DNA of 41,523 nt from the NCBI GenBank assembly GCA_021734865.1, contig JAIPIC010000011.1, positions 1-41,523 of the forward strand, written 5' to 3'. Shown one piece after another: positions 28,708 to 38,245 of the stretch. Below the pieces are notes generated by a model. The model was not told the DNA's origin. It saw only the letters and a list, made by a program, of their open reading frames with translations, and did no database searches. The translations under genes were made by a program, and so were the position numbers. Within the stretch, counting starts at the first letter, position 1. Every line of letters starts with the position of its first letter. Source of the stretch: Candidatus Woesearchaeota archaeon (GTDB taxonomy: Archaea; Nanobdellota; Nanobdellia; Woesearchaeales; JAIPIC01).

Positions 28708-30140
28708 TTTACTACCTCTTGTTTTCCCTCATTAACAGTTTTTCTCAGTTTCATACTGGTTATTGTAACTACAACATATACAATTAGTGACATTAAAAGT
28801 CCGGGATACATGGGTTCCAGCCCAAAAATGTATGTTGGCCAACCTTCATAGGCATTAATATAACCATCCATCATCCATAATGTAGATGTCAGTGAACCAA
28901 TTATTATACTTAAAAATGATGCATTTGGTGATTTCCTACCTTTAAAGAAGAAACCTGCTAAAACAGGTATCAATAAAGCACTAATGCCAATAGTCCCAAT
29001 TGTATACCACATGGCTACTAGCGATGTAAAAGAAAGTGCGATTATTGCAGCAATAACGCCGGCGATTACAATTCCAATTTTGGTGACAAACATTATTTTC
29101 TTTTCTGATGCTTTTTTGTTAAATATTTTGTAATATAAATCATGTGATATGTTCATTGCTCCTAGGAACGTAAAAGAATCTATCGTAGACATTATTGTTG
29201 CTATGAGACCAGTAAAGAAAAATCCTTTGAATACTATTGGTAGGACTGCCGCTGCAAATACAGGGTAAGCAGTTGTAGGGTCGATACCTGGCATCGCAGC
29301 CCTGGCATACATGCCAGTAAATGTTGTGCAGACATCAAACAATGCCCAGAAAACAATTGAGATTAGAATACCTCGTTTAGGTATCATCGAGTTCTTTGCT
29401 GCATAGCATCTTTGATAAAATCCTGGATCAACAAGTGTCCAAAAGGCAATGAATCCCCACACAAGAATCATCTGGATTGTCCAGTCTCCAGTAAGCGTAA
29501 AATGAGATGCAGGTAGATTGGCTTGAAGGAATCCAATCCCACCAAATTTGAATACAGCAAATGGGATTATCATGGCTACTCCAAGCATCATGAGGAAAAA
29601 CTGTATGAAATCAGTGTATACCACACCCATGAAACCACCGCGCATTGTGTAAAATATCATCACTAATGTTCCAATAAGGATTCCTACCCAATGAGGCCAG
29701 CCAAACAGAAGGCTAAAGACCAAGCCTAATGAAAAAACATAAGGTGCTGGCGTTACCATGATAAAATTGAACACTGCTCCTAGGAAACGTGATTTCTTAT
29801 CATAGAACTTTTCAAGCAGGTCTGGTATTGTAAACAGATTTGATTTTCTGACTTTATGGGCAATAAAAAATGCGAAGAACAAATAACTGAGATACCAGAA
29901 GAAACCTTGTGTCAGCCAGTTGACTATCCCATAGTTATATGAAAGCTCTCCCACTCCAAGCAGACCGCCGTACCAAGTACTGACAAGTGTTGCTACAAAT
30001 ATGGGAAGTGTAAGTCTTCTTCCTGCAAGAAAGTAATCAGTAATGTTATGTACCTTTTTGCGAACAACATAACCGATCACCAAAAGAAGTATAAAATAAA
30101 TTATTATGATTGAGTTATCTATCCATGAAAGTTCTATCAT
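28698..30140 (-). CDS. Sodium:solute symporter (SSS) family protein
   Basis: 'DYFLAGRRLTLPIFVATLVSTWYGGLLGVGELSYNYG', 'MRGGFMGVVYTDFIQFFLMMLG', 12+ TM. Confidence 0.95.
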   Translation of the reverse strand: MIELSWIDNSIIIIYFILLLVIGYVVRKKVHNITDYFLAGRRLTLPIFVATLVSTWYGGLLGVGELSYNYGIVNWLTQGFFWYLSYLFFAFFIAHKVRKSNLFTIPDLLEKFYDKKSRFLGAVFNFIMVTPAPYVFSLGLVFSLLFGWPHWVGILIGTLVMIFYTMRGGFMGVVYTDFIQFFLMMLGVAMIIPFAVFKFGGIGFLQANLPASHFTLTGDWTIQMILVWGFIAFWTLVDPGFYQRCYAAKNSMIPKRGILISIVFWALFDVCTTFTGMYARAAMPGIDPTTAYPVFAAAVLPIVFKGFFFTGLIATIMSTIDSFTFLGAMNISHDLYYKIFNKKASEKKIMFVTKIGIVIAGVIAAIIALSFTSLVAMWYTIGTIGISALLIPVLAGFFFKGRKSPNASFLSIIIGSLTSTLWMMDGYINAYEGWPTYIFGLEPMYPGLLMSLIVYVVVTITSMKLRKTVNEGKQEVVKWT

Positions 30141-30142
30141 TT

Positions 30143-30883
30143 TTACACCAAACGGGAATTCTTAGATTCATCAGTTCGATCACAATCGTCCGAGATAATA
30201 TTTTGGTGCATTGTAGAATTATTCAATATTGCATCCGATATTGTATTTGGAATTATGATCATTACCTTCCCTGATTTCATGTCGATTCTGCAAATATCCT
30301 CTGTAGCTAAGTTGCTGACACCAAACCATCCTGACTCTGTGTCAAGATTATTCACATTCCACTTCAATCCAGTATAACTGAGACCTTTAACGGGTTCAAG
30401 CGGGATTACTGATATGGTTTTTCCTTTGATGTTTGTCAGTTTTATTAGACGATTAACAATATGTATTGTGGAATTTTTGTCCACCATCCTTAGTCTGATT
30501 CCACCATCAGTGGTTTGTGGCTTAGAATTATTTTCAGAGACATATCTTGAGAGGGTAATTATATTCGCAAGAAAATGATCTGTTCTTGTGCCATTCGCAC
30601 AAAAGAGAGTTATCTGGCTGGGCTTAAAGGTGAGCGCTAAGGAAAGAGCAAGTTCTGTGTCTGTCCTTGACTGATCTTTATCGTCAATAATCTTTACGTC
30701 CTGATGTTTGTAATATTCCAAAACATCCGATTTGATAGAATCCAGGTCACCTATTATATATTGTGGTACAATCCTCATTTTATGGGCATGATTGGCTCCA
30801 CCATCAGCACATATTAAAATGTCTGAATTACACTCAGTGACTGAATCATCAAATTCTCCGTTCGCTATGATACCAATTTTCAT
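30143..30883 (-). CDS. Thiamine pyrophosphokinase-like protein
   Basis: 'ILICADGGANHAHKMRIVPQYIIGDLDSIKSDVLEYY', 'DDKDQSRTDTELALSLAL', 'NGTRTDHFLANI'. Confidence 0.93.
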   Translation of the reverse strand: MKIGIIANGEFDDSVTECNSDILICADGGANHAHKMRIVPQYIIGDLDSIKSDVLEYYKHQDVKIIDDKDQSRTDTELALSLALTFKPSQITLFCANGTRTDHFLANIITLSRYVSENNSKPQTTDGGIRLRMVDKNSTIHIVNRLIKLTNIKGKTISVIPLEPVKGLSYTGLKWNVNNLDTESGWFGVSNLATEDICRIDMKSGKVMIIIPNTISDAILNNSTMHQNIISDDCDRTDESKNSRLV

Positions 30884-31671
30884 TTTATCTTTGTGAGTTG
30901 TGCCAATTTTCCAACTACATCTACAGCATCTGTGCCAATGATATATGAGCAGGGCTCTATTCCAAATGCTCCTTTATGGATAATTATATCAGTATCAATG
31001 CGTGCACTAGGAAACCCCTTATCTCTATATCCATAAACTTTCAGGCCTAGTCCAGTATATTTGGAATACTTGATATTCATTATTGATCTGTACCTTGTAC
31101 CTTTCATCCGAAATATCAAAGAAGCAAGATGCTTACTGTTTTCAAAACCGACTGGGCCATAATAGGCAAGTTTGTTATTTACAAAGACCATACCTCCGGC
31201 AATTGAAGCGACGTCAGACATCCGTTCTGGATCTTTGAGTGACATTGCTAAGTTGACCTTGATTTTAGGGATAAGTCCGTTCAGATCAAATGTTTGTAGT
31301 ATATTTACTGCCCGCAGGACATTATCAATTACATCCTGACGCTCATCTGTGAGAAGCTCTTCTTTTTTACCAAGATAGAAACCACCTTCAACTTTTGCAG
31401 TTGTGATGCATGATTGAAAATAGGCTTTACGATCGTCTTTAATCAAATCAGTAAATCTTCTGGCACTAGCAATAATAGTCTTGGACGCTGTAGAGTTATT
31501 TTTCAGATAGACACTTACCATCGGCTGGGTTATGTCGAGAAGCTTTGATATAGCTGTCTGGCTGTATCCTTTACTATGGAGTTCCTTGGCTACAATTTCT
31601 TTCAAGACAGGAAGATCGTCCTCAGAGCAAATTATTGTTTCAGTTACCATAAATGATTTATTAAGAAACAT
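30880..31671 (-). CDS. HTH plus ThiN-domain protein (ThiR-like thiamine regulator); start may be 31650
   Basis: N-terminal HTH 'GYSQTAISKLLDITQPMVSVYLKN', C-terminal ThiN-like 'GLIPKIKVNLAMSLKDPERMSDVASIAGGMV...SARIDTDIIIHKGAFGIEPCSYIIGTDAVDVVGKL'. Confidence 0.88.
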   Translation of the reverse strand: MFLNKSFMVTETIICSEDDLPVLKEIVAKELHSKGYSQTAISKLLDITQPMVSVYLKNNSTASKTIIASARRFTDLIKDDRKAYFQSCITTAKVEGGFYLGKKEELLTDERQDVIDNVLRAVNILQTFDLNGLIPKIKVNLAMSLKDPERMSDVASIAGGMVFVNNKLAYYGPVGFENSKHLASLIFRMKGTRYRSIMNIKYSKYTGLGLKVYGYRDKGFPSARIDTDIIIHKGAFGIEPCSYIIGTDAVDVVGKLAQLTKIK

Positions 31672-31682
31672 AAGTGATTTAT
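31648..31682. promoter_or_regulatory. Two 14-nt direct repeats CATAA(A/G)TGATTTAT at 21-bp spacing, candidate ThiR operator
   Basis: 31648-31661 and 31669-31682, overlapping the two possible start codons and next to an AT-rich TATA-like tract. Confidence 0.5.
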
Positions 31683-31823
31683 ATATTTTTAGTTATATTT
31701 AGTTATGTCTAGAATAAGCGATACTAATAATCTGTGTTATTTCTCATATTGTACTCCAAATATGTGACGATATTTTAACCTCCAGGTATGAAACCCTCAA
31801 TTGCTCATTCAAAATATCAGAGA

Positions 31824-33050
31824 TTATTCTGTTGAATTAAACTTTTTTGAGGTCTTGCTCCTTATGAGATTGACTATCTTAAGCTTCTTAGAATTCATAT
31901 AAAATTTGTTAACTATATAGAATGAAGCTATACCTATTGCTATCGAGATCATCGACCACCTAGCTAGGTCAGGCAGACTGAAGGCGATTAGCTGGCCTGC
32001 TACAGCTTTGTTTGTGAGGGGGTCTGTAAAGAAGAATCTTGCGCCTGGCATTGCTCCAAGACTAACTATTGTAGCAATAGTACCGACTGCAAATATAACT
32101 TGCAGTAAGGTCATCTCTTTCTGGGAATTTTCTTTATATATTGTATCTATGAGAGTCAGTGTTGAATGAACATAATCACGTGCCATGATCCATTGTTCAT
32201 TGACGTAATCATTCAGATTTATCATTTCGTCAAAGTCAAAGAGCTTGAGATTCTTTAGGATTGTCTCGTCTTTGTTCTGAATTACAATTCTTTGCCGTTC
32301 AGCGATGAAATTGTCAAATTGCTGGAGCTGTGACATAGTGTGTTTTATTTGTCTTTCTGCCTCAAGGAGCTGGTCTATGAGCTGAGGCAGTTCTTTCATC
32401 CTAAGCTGACTTTTATTCCTGACATCAGTTACCTGACGCCAGATATCATGATATTCAGATACTAAATATGGGATGATGTTTTGATAATCTGAAAGCACTA
32501 TCTGGCTTTCAAGGAGGGTTTTGAGTTTTCTGTTTCTTTGGAGCGATTTAAACACATATTTGAATACAGCCAGACCGTTTCCATAATATTTTTTTATGCG
32601 AAAAGGTTTAGTTATTGAGATTGTATAATCATGATTGCGTCCTAAACTTTTGAATAATCCATCTGCTTTCTGGTCGTTCATGCTGGAATCAAAAATTAGT
32701 ACTTCAGGGACCTTCTTAACGAGTTTTCTTATCAGAAGTGTATCCAGTACGTGCATCTGAAGGATATCTTTGTATATGACTTCTATTATGAAGTGGTTTA
32801 ACTCAGCAACATTATCAACAATCTTTGTAAGGTTCCTTATACCATATACAAGACCGTCCTGAGTTACAATGTACTTTACTTTGTTGTGTATTATTTCGAT
32901 AAAATCAAAGTCATCCCGAATATATTTGACTGTAAAGCCCTCTTCTCTTAAATGCTTTTTAATCTTAAGCAGATGAATTTTTGTCAGAAAAAATAATCTG
33001 CCCACTATTATCTTTGATACCATATAAAGCCTCTTTTGTCGTATACACAT
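31824..33050 (-). CDS. Coiled-coil protein with two C-terminal TM segments, function unknown
   Basis: Coiled-coil-like mid region 'LPQLIDQLLEAERQIKHTMSQLQQFDNFIAERQRIV', TMs 'MTLLQVIFAVGTIATIVSLGA' and 'WSMISIAIGIASFYIVNKFY'. Confidence 0.75.
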   Translation of the reverse strand: MCIRQKRLYMVSKIIVGRLFFLTKIHLLKIKKHLREEGFTVKYIRDDFDFIEIIHNKVKYIVTQDGLVYGIRNLTKIVDNVAELNHFIIEVIYKDILQMHVLDTLLIRKLVKKVPEVLIFDSSMNDQKADGLFKSLGRNHDYTISITKPFRIKKYYGNGLAVFKYVFKSLQRNRKLKTLLESQIVLSDYQNIIPYLVSEYHDIWRQVTDVRNKSQLRMKELPQLIDQLLEAERQIKHTMSQLQQFDNFIAERQRIVIQNKDETILKNLKLFDFDEMINLNDYVNEQWIMARDYVHSTLTLIDTIYKENSQKEMTLLQVIFAVGTIATIVSLGAMPGARFFFTDPLTNKAVAGQLIAFSLPDLARWSMISIAIGIASFYIVNKFYMNSKKLKIVNLIRSKTSKKFNSTE

Positions 33051-33155
33051 ATAATAAGAGAAGGTCTATTTAAAAACATTTAGATTTACTTAGTGGTCAT
33101 AAACTATCTAACCAAACATTAAAATCAAAGTAATTAATTGTATTATATATCAAAA

Positions 33156-34130
33156 TTAATTAGATTCAAAAAATGCCCAAATTTCATCTGTAGCAATAAT
33201 AGCTTTCGAAGGTTCAGTTTTTTCTAATAGATTTGGAAATTCATCTACACCGGGCCAAGAATGTCCTCCATCCTTTGTCGTACATGCTTTTACCTTAACC
33301 CCATCTGTGCATTCTGTATAAGTTTCACAGTAGGAATTTTGATCATTGGATGTAATATTTGGGGTTTTGGAACAATTGTTTATTTTTATCCATCCTAAAA
33401 TTGTATCAGGCACTGAAACAAACTCTGTTTCCCCCACTATCCTACAATCAGGGCCACAACCACCATTATACAACACATGTTGATCATTTAGAGAATGAAT
33501 TAGCATAATAGAAATCTTGTCTTTTGGATCACAATCTTCAAAATTATTTGTTCCTGCTACAGCTCCTATTGCAGTAAAAGTATCTGGCATCTCACAAGCA
33601 AGGCGATGTGAAAACATCCCTCCATTAGACATGCCTGTTGCAAATATTTTGTCTACTTCAATCCTACTTTTTATATCTTCAATTATTTTTTTAACAAACC
33701 CAACATCATCTGAATTGCTTTCAGCAGCATAGCCACAACAGCTACCAGCATTCCACGTCGCTAGTTTACCAGTTCTGAGTCTACTTGCCCCATTTGGGAA
33801 TGCAACAATAAAACCCTCCTCATCCGACTTCTCTTTCCAGCCGTAATATTTTGACATTATGGTTGCATCACCCATACCACCATGAAAAGCCAAAACCAGA
33901 GTCAATTTTTCATGATCATATGTAGTTGGAACATGCAACAAATAATACCTATTTACATTATTATAATTGATCTCATATCTGTAATCTCCGGGCTCAAACA
34001 AATCAGCCTTATGATCATCAGGAGATGGGTTCTGATTTATGATATGCCTATCCTTTGATATTTGACATCCAAATAGAATCATAACTAACAAAAACGTTAG
34101 ACTAAAAAAAATGAATTTCTTAATAGCCAT
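33156..34130 (-). CDS. Secreted lipoprotein esterase, LpqC/PHB-depolymerase-like alpha/beta hydrolase
   Basis: Lipobox 'MILFGC', 'LVLAFHGGMGDA', 'IFATGMSNGGMFSHRLACEMPDTFTAIGAVAGT'. Confidence 0.9.
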   Translation of the reverse strand: MAIKKFIFFSLTFLLVMILFGCQISKDRHIINQNPSPDDHKADLFEPGDYRYEINYNNVNRYYLLHVPTTYDHEKLTLVLAFHGGMGDATIMSKYYGWKEKSDEEGFIVAFPNGASRLRTGKLATWNAGSCCGYAAESNSDDVGFVKKIIEDIKSRIEVDKIFATGMSNGGMFSHRLACEMPDTFTAIGAVAGTNNFEDCDPKDKISIMLIHSLNDQHVLYNGGCGPDCRIVGETEFVSVPDTILGWIKINNCSKTPNITSNDQNSYCETYTECTDGVKVKACTTKDGGHSWPGVDEFPNLLEKTEPSKAIIATDEIWAFFESN

Positions 34131-34185
34131 TGTTAAATATTCAAAAAAATGTAATTTATTAAATTAATGGAATTTTCAATAATAT

Positions 34186-34968
34186 TTAATCAAATTTGAT
34201 TAGATTAACTGGATTCGGGCTCTTACTAATAGTAATCTCTTTTCCTGCTTTTACTGGGTACTCTCTAGTCAGGCAGTCCACAACCACAATGCAATTATCC
34301 ATCCTGCATGGTGTTATTACTGCCTCTGAGGATTGCATAAATCCTTTTAGGCATTTTGCTGGTGTTAGGGTTCCAAAATATGGGTCTCTAACCAGATACT
34401 GGATTTTTTGGCTTCTCATTGGCAGTTTCCTGCCGCCAGCACTCCCAATCCACGCATAAGTGCCAGATGCTGTTGAGATAAGCACCCCACTTGATTTTTG
34501 GAACTCACTGCAGCCATTAATTTTAATATTATACCGTGACATCAAGTAGGGCTTTGCGCTTCCTATGTATACTTCATTGAGAGCTGGTTCAATCTTTTTG
34601 TTTCCTATCCAAACATCTAACCTAGTCAACTTGGTAGTCTTAAATTTTCCTTGAAAAATCATATGGATGCGTTCTTTGAAATTAGTATCATCCGCGCTTG
34701 TAAAGAACCCTTCCTTAACTGTCGGGTCTGAATTAATTCCGCATATGACAGCTTTCTTCTCCATATAATGAGCTGCTCGCAGAAATGTCCCGTCTCCACC
34801 CACAGTTATTATTATCTCAGTATTATGGAAATTGGATCTTAGAATACCATGCGAATCAACTATTCTGCATCTGACACCTATTTTCTTAAGGTAGTCAATC
34901 ACATCTGCAACAGTTTTTTTGTGCCTTTTTGTATGAAAATTAAGGCATGAAACAACTACTTTAGCCAT
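34186..34968 (-). CDS. nadK: NAD kinase
   Basis: 'NTEIIITVGGDGTFLRAAHYMEKKAVICGINSDPTVKEGFF', 'SSGVLISTASGTYAWIGSAGG'. Confidence 0.88.
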   Translation of the reverse strand: MAKVVVSCLNFHTKRHKKTVADVIDYLKKIGVRCRIVDSHGILRSNFHNTEIIITVGGDGTFLRAAHYMEKKAVICGINSDPTVKEGFFTSADDTNFKERIHMIFQGKFKTTKLTRLDVWIGNKKIEPALNEVYIGSAKPYLMSRYNIKINGCSEFQKSSGVLISTASGTYAWIGSAGGRKLPMRSQKIQYLVRDPYFGTLTPAKCLKGFMQSSEAVITPCRMDNCIVVVDCLTREYPVKAGKEITISKSPNPVNLIKFD

Positions 34969-34993
34969 AAGTGGTAAAAACCAGATTTAGTAT

Positions 34994-35221
34994 ATAAGTA
35001 TTGTCAATAAGTGGTAAAGTCAACTTAAGTGGGTTAAATGGTTCTTTTTTGTAAAAAGCAAAATTTAGATCCAAATTCATCGACGGAGAAACCCAACGAT
35101 GAATCCTTTTTGCAAAGAAGAATTTACTGTAAATAGAGTAATTTACAGTCCCAAAATCTGCTTTGCATATATTTGTTACCCAAACCCACGTTAGCTGACT
35201 TTACCTCAATAAGTATTGTCA
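34994..35221. mobile_element. MITE-like element: inverted terminal repeats with 13-nt flanking direct repeats
   Basis: ATAAGTATTGTCA at 34994-35006 and 35209-35221; ends GGTAAAGTCAaCTtAaGTGGGTT and AACCCACGTTAGCTGACTTTACC; internal ATTCATCG/CGATGAAT and ACTGTAAAT/ATTTACAGT hairpins. Confidence 0.65.
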
Positions 35222-35230
35222 GAGCTCAAA

Positions 35231-35698
35231 TTAGTAGGACTCAGAGAAATGTTGTGGATCTGAAAAAAATGACTCTTCCTTTAACTCATCAACTACTTCA
35301 ATGGACCTAGTTTTTGAGATGATATAATCATCTTTCAACACGTTTACGAATTGATTAAAGTCTTTTTTGTTCTTAAAGAATCCATCAACGATAAAATCAT
35401 ACTCGTCGTTTACCATCAATACAGTATTGACATTTTGATGATAAAGAAGATGAGACATCAGTTCTTTCCTATTTTCTGGAGTTGTTTTCAGGAAAAGCTG
35501 GACACGTGTATTGTAACCAAGCTTATTAAAATCAATTAATGATGTATATTTTCTGACATAAGCTGACTCAATCTGCTTGATTCTGTCGTGAATTGTGGAG
35601 ATTGGATAATTGGTTTTCTTGCCCAATTCTGTTAGGGTAATCCTTGCGTTATTCCGAAGGTGGCTTAAGATAAAGAGATCTTTTTTCTTTAGTTTCAT
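35231..35698 (-). CDS. Lrp/AsnC family transcriptional regulator
   Basis: 'KKDLFILSHLRNNARITLTELGKKTNYPISTIHDRIKQIE' followed by a RAM-like domain. Confidence 0.9.
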   Translation of the reverse strand: MKLKKKDLFILSHLRNNARITLTELGKKTNYPISTIHDRIKQIESAYVRKYTSLIDFNKLGYNTRVQLFLKTTPENRKELMSHLLYHQNVNTVLMVNDEYDFIVDGFFKNKKDFNQFVNVLKDDYIISKTRSIEVVDELKEESFFSDPQHFSESY

Positions 35699-35779
35699 AA
35701 TTTTTACCCTTTCCAGGCATAAATTGACGATTTGTGCTCTATTCGTAAATTATCCGGTTAATACTATATATATTTTAGT

Positions 35780-35812
35780 TAACCAATATGTATACGCATA
35801 CATATTTGGTTA
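35780..35812. promoter_or_regulatory. Near-palindromic candidate operator
   Basis: TAACCAATATGTATACGCATACATATTTGGTTA: arms match with a one-base bulge; lies between divergent Lrp and PhoU-like genes. Confidence 0.65.
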
Positions 35813-35853
35813 TTACAGAAAAAAATATATATGATTTTGTATTTCATATCACA

Positions 35854-36789
35854 ATGAAACGAAAAATCGTAAAGCATGGTCCGTCGAGCCTTACCATTAG
35901 CTTACCCATAAAATGGGTAAATCAGACCGGCATAAGAGCTGGTGATGAAGTAGATATTGAATATGAAGACAATCTATTAAGAGTATTTGCTGGAGATCAC
36001 AAGCAAAAGGAAAAGCACATTACCGTCGATCTATCGGCAATAAAAGAAGTCCCAATGGAGCGTTTTCTGGCCATTTTCTACAAACTAGGATATGATGAGA
36101 TCAAATTCATGTTTAAGAGTCCGAAAATAATTCAGGAAATCCAGAAGACTATCAATGAAATGTTCATTGGTTACGAGATAATTGAGCAGACAAATCAGAA
36201 ATGCATCATAAAAAACATCTCAGGAGACAGATCAGGAGAGTTTGAGAATATAATGAGAAGACTCTTCCTGGTAACAGTATCTTTGGCTAACAATAGCTTG
36301 GATATCATCCAAAGCGGGAAAATAAGAGATATCAAGGAAATTCTTGTCTTAGAGACCACAAACAATAAGTTAAGCAATTACCTGCATAGGATGGTCATCA
36401 GAGGTGCCTTTGGAAGTGTTAAATCGTTCCTTTACCTCATCATATGGGCACTTGAGGGTGTTGCAGATGATTATAGAGACATATGCAAATATATTCAAAC
36501 TCAACCAAAATACAGCCCAACTAAGCCAATGTTGAAGTTCTATGAAGAGACTAATGAGAACTTAGACATGTACTACAGAAATTATTATAAGTTCAACATT
36601 AAAAGCTTTGAAGCTCTCAGGCAGAAGATTAAAGAAACGAGAGATTCCATAAAAAACGATATAACAAACATCCCAAAAGAAGAATCAGTCATATATTTCT
36701 ATCTTTTAAGTCTGAATGTCAGATTATTTGAGCTTATCAATGCGACAATGGCTTATGAAATAGGAGATAATGAAGATTTCATCAGTTAG
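35854..36789 (+). CDS. AbrB/SpoVT-domain plus PhoU-like protein
   Basis: 'MKRKIVKHGPSSLTISLPIKWVNQTGIRAGDEVDIEYEDNLLRVF' plus helical PhoU-like remainder. Start at ATG 35854. Confidence 0.85.
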   Translation: MKRKIVKHGPSSLTISLPIKWVNQTGIRAGDEVDIEYEDNLLRVFAGDHKQKEKHITVDLSAIKEVPMERFLAIFYKLGYDEIKFMFKSPKIIQEIQKTINEMFIGYEIIEQTNQKCIIKNISGDRSGEFENIMRRLFLVTVSLANNSLDIIQSGKIRDIKEILVLETTNNKLSNYLHRMVIRGAFGSVKSFLYLIIWALEGVADDYRDICKYIQTQPKYSPTKPMLKFYEETNENLDMYYRNYYKFNIKSFEALRQKIKETRDSIKNDITNIPKEESVIYFYLLSLNVRLFELINATMAYEIGDNEDFIS

Positions 36790-36809
36790 ATAATAACCAT
36801 TCTCATGTA

Positions 36810-37496
36810 TCAGGGAAGGATTATCCCTGAGATTTCTTTCATATTTGAAATAACATAGTTAGCTTCATGCAATGCTTCCGCATCAAATGTACCTGTTGTG
36901 ACCGCGATAGCTTTAACACCAGCTCGTTTTGCTGCGATTATGTCTTTTGGAGTATCACCAATGAGAAAGACATTGTTCTTCTCAACAAATCCATATTTTT
37001 GAGATGCTTTTCTTACTGCTATCCTGACCAGCTCAGACCTCTCCTCATGATCACTGCCATATCCACCCAGTTTGAAGAATTTAGAAATGCCTAGTTTCTT
37101 CATCTTTGCCAGTGCTATGGGTTCAAGATTGCCTGTAACATGGCCAATAAGTGCATTTATACCGTATAAATATTCCAAACCTTCAATGACACCAGGTATT
37201 AGACATATCTGATAATCGTCCACTATCTTAGCAAAGGTCCTGTTAATTTCTACCATTACCTCTTCAAGCTTGTAATCTGAGATCTCAAATGGTTCCAGAT
37301 GATATTTTATGATCTGTTGATCTGTTGATCCGTGAATCTTGGATGTGTCAAGTTTGACATCAACGCCATGTACTTTTTTCAGTGCAATTTCAAATGAACG
37401 TTTGTGAGCGCTTGGTCCAGGATTATGTGTTAGTGTCCCATCAATATCGAAAAGAACCAGATTTTTACATTTTTGATTTGATTTTTCTCCATCCAT
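36810..37496 (-). CDS. HAD-superfamily hydrolase (phosphoglycolate-phosphatase-like)
   Basis: 'LVLFDIDGTLTHNPG', 'GHVTGNLEPIALAKMKKLGISKFFKLGGYGS', 'FLIGDTPKDIIAAKRAGVKAIAVTTG'. Confidence 0.94.
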   Translation of the reverse strand: MDGEKSNQKCKNLVLFDIDGTLTHNPGPSAHKRSFEIALKKVHGVDVKLDTSKIHGSTDQQIIKYHLEPFEISDYKLEEVMVEINRTFAKIVDDYQICLIPGVIEGLEYLYGINALIGHVTGNLEPIALAKMKKLGISKFFKLGGYGSDHEERSELVRIAVRKASQKYGFVEKNNVFLIGDTPKDIIAAKRAGVKAIAVTTGTFDAEALHEANYVISNMKEISGIILP

Positions 37497-37558
37497 ATCA
37501 AAAAGAAATGAATGTAAGTATAAAAGATTAATTTAAGAACGCTATCAAAGAAGTAATC

Positions 37559-38107
37559 CTAAGATGTAATTTTATATTCCTGAAGATGCAGAGATAAATA
37601 TATCTCTCGCGCCAGGGATACTGCCCCACCACTTGCACTTGGACCCATTCTCCAGAAATCCAGAGATTTGATCATCAGTTCCCCTGCATAAGATATTTTC
37701 TCTCTTGATTCCTCAACTACTCCTTCAATGAAGCGGTAGACCTCATTTACTGGCTTTAAGATCCCATGGATATAGCCCATAGCTGTTTTAGCTAGTTCCT
37801 GGTATGGATCATCAGATGAAAACTGGTCATCTGATTGATAAGTGGAATACTGTTGTTCAACAACATTATTGGAATAATCTAAAGACTCAGTGTGAATATT
37901 GGATATCAGACTATTAATTTCATTATTCTCACAATTGATGGGAATATCTAAGAGTTCGCTTTTTGCATCCTTAATTGGACTGTCTGCAGGACCATCAAAA
38001 ATCTTTTGCTCGAGACTATCAGCAAAGATATCAGCTGTGATAATTTTAGCTAATGTATTTGTACTATCTGTTGAACCCGATGCGGGGTCATCATCTTCTT
38101 CATTCAT
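37559..38107 (-). CDS. Hypothetical protein with acidic, low-complexity N-terminal half
   Basis: 182 aa; 'MNEEDDDPASGSTDSTN...' then a helical C-terminal half. Confidence 0.6.
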   Translation of the reverse strand: MNEEDDDPASGSTDSTNTLAKIITADIFADSLEQKIFDGPADSPIKDAKSELLDIPINCENNEINSLISNIHTESLDYSNNVVEQQYSTYQSDDQFSSDDPYQELAKTAMGYIHGILKPVNEVYRFIEGVVEESREKISYAGELMIKSLDFWRMGPSASGGAVSLAREIYLSLHLQEYKITS

Positions 38108-38245
38108 ATTGTCAACCTTTGTATTAAACCTCGACGGTAAATGTTATCTCTAACACCAGATAATGAATCATCATATATATAGTTTTTTCGAACTGTTTCT
38201 AAATGAAAAAAATATATAAACTAGAAGATATTATTTTGGTTAATT

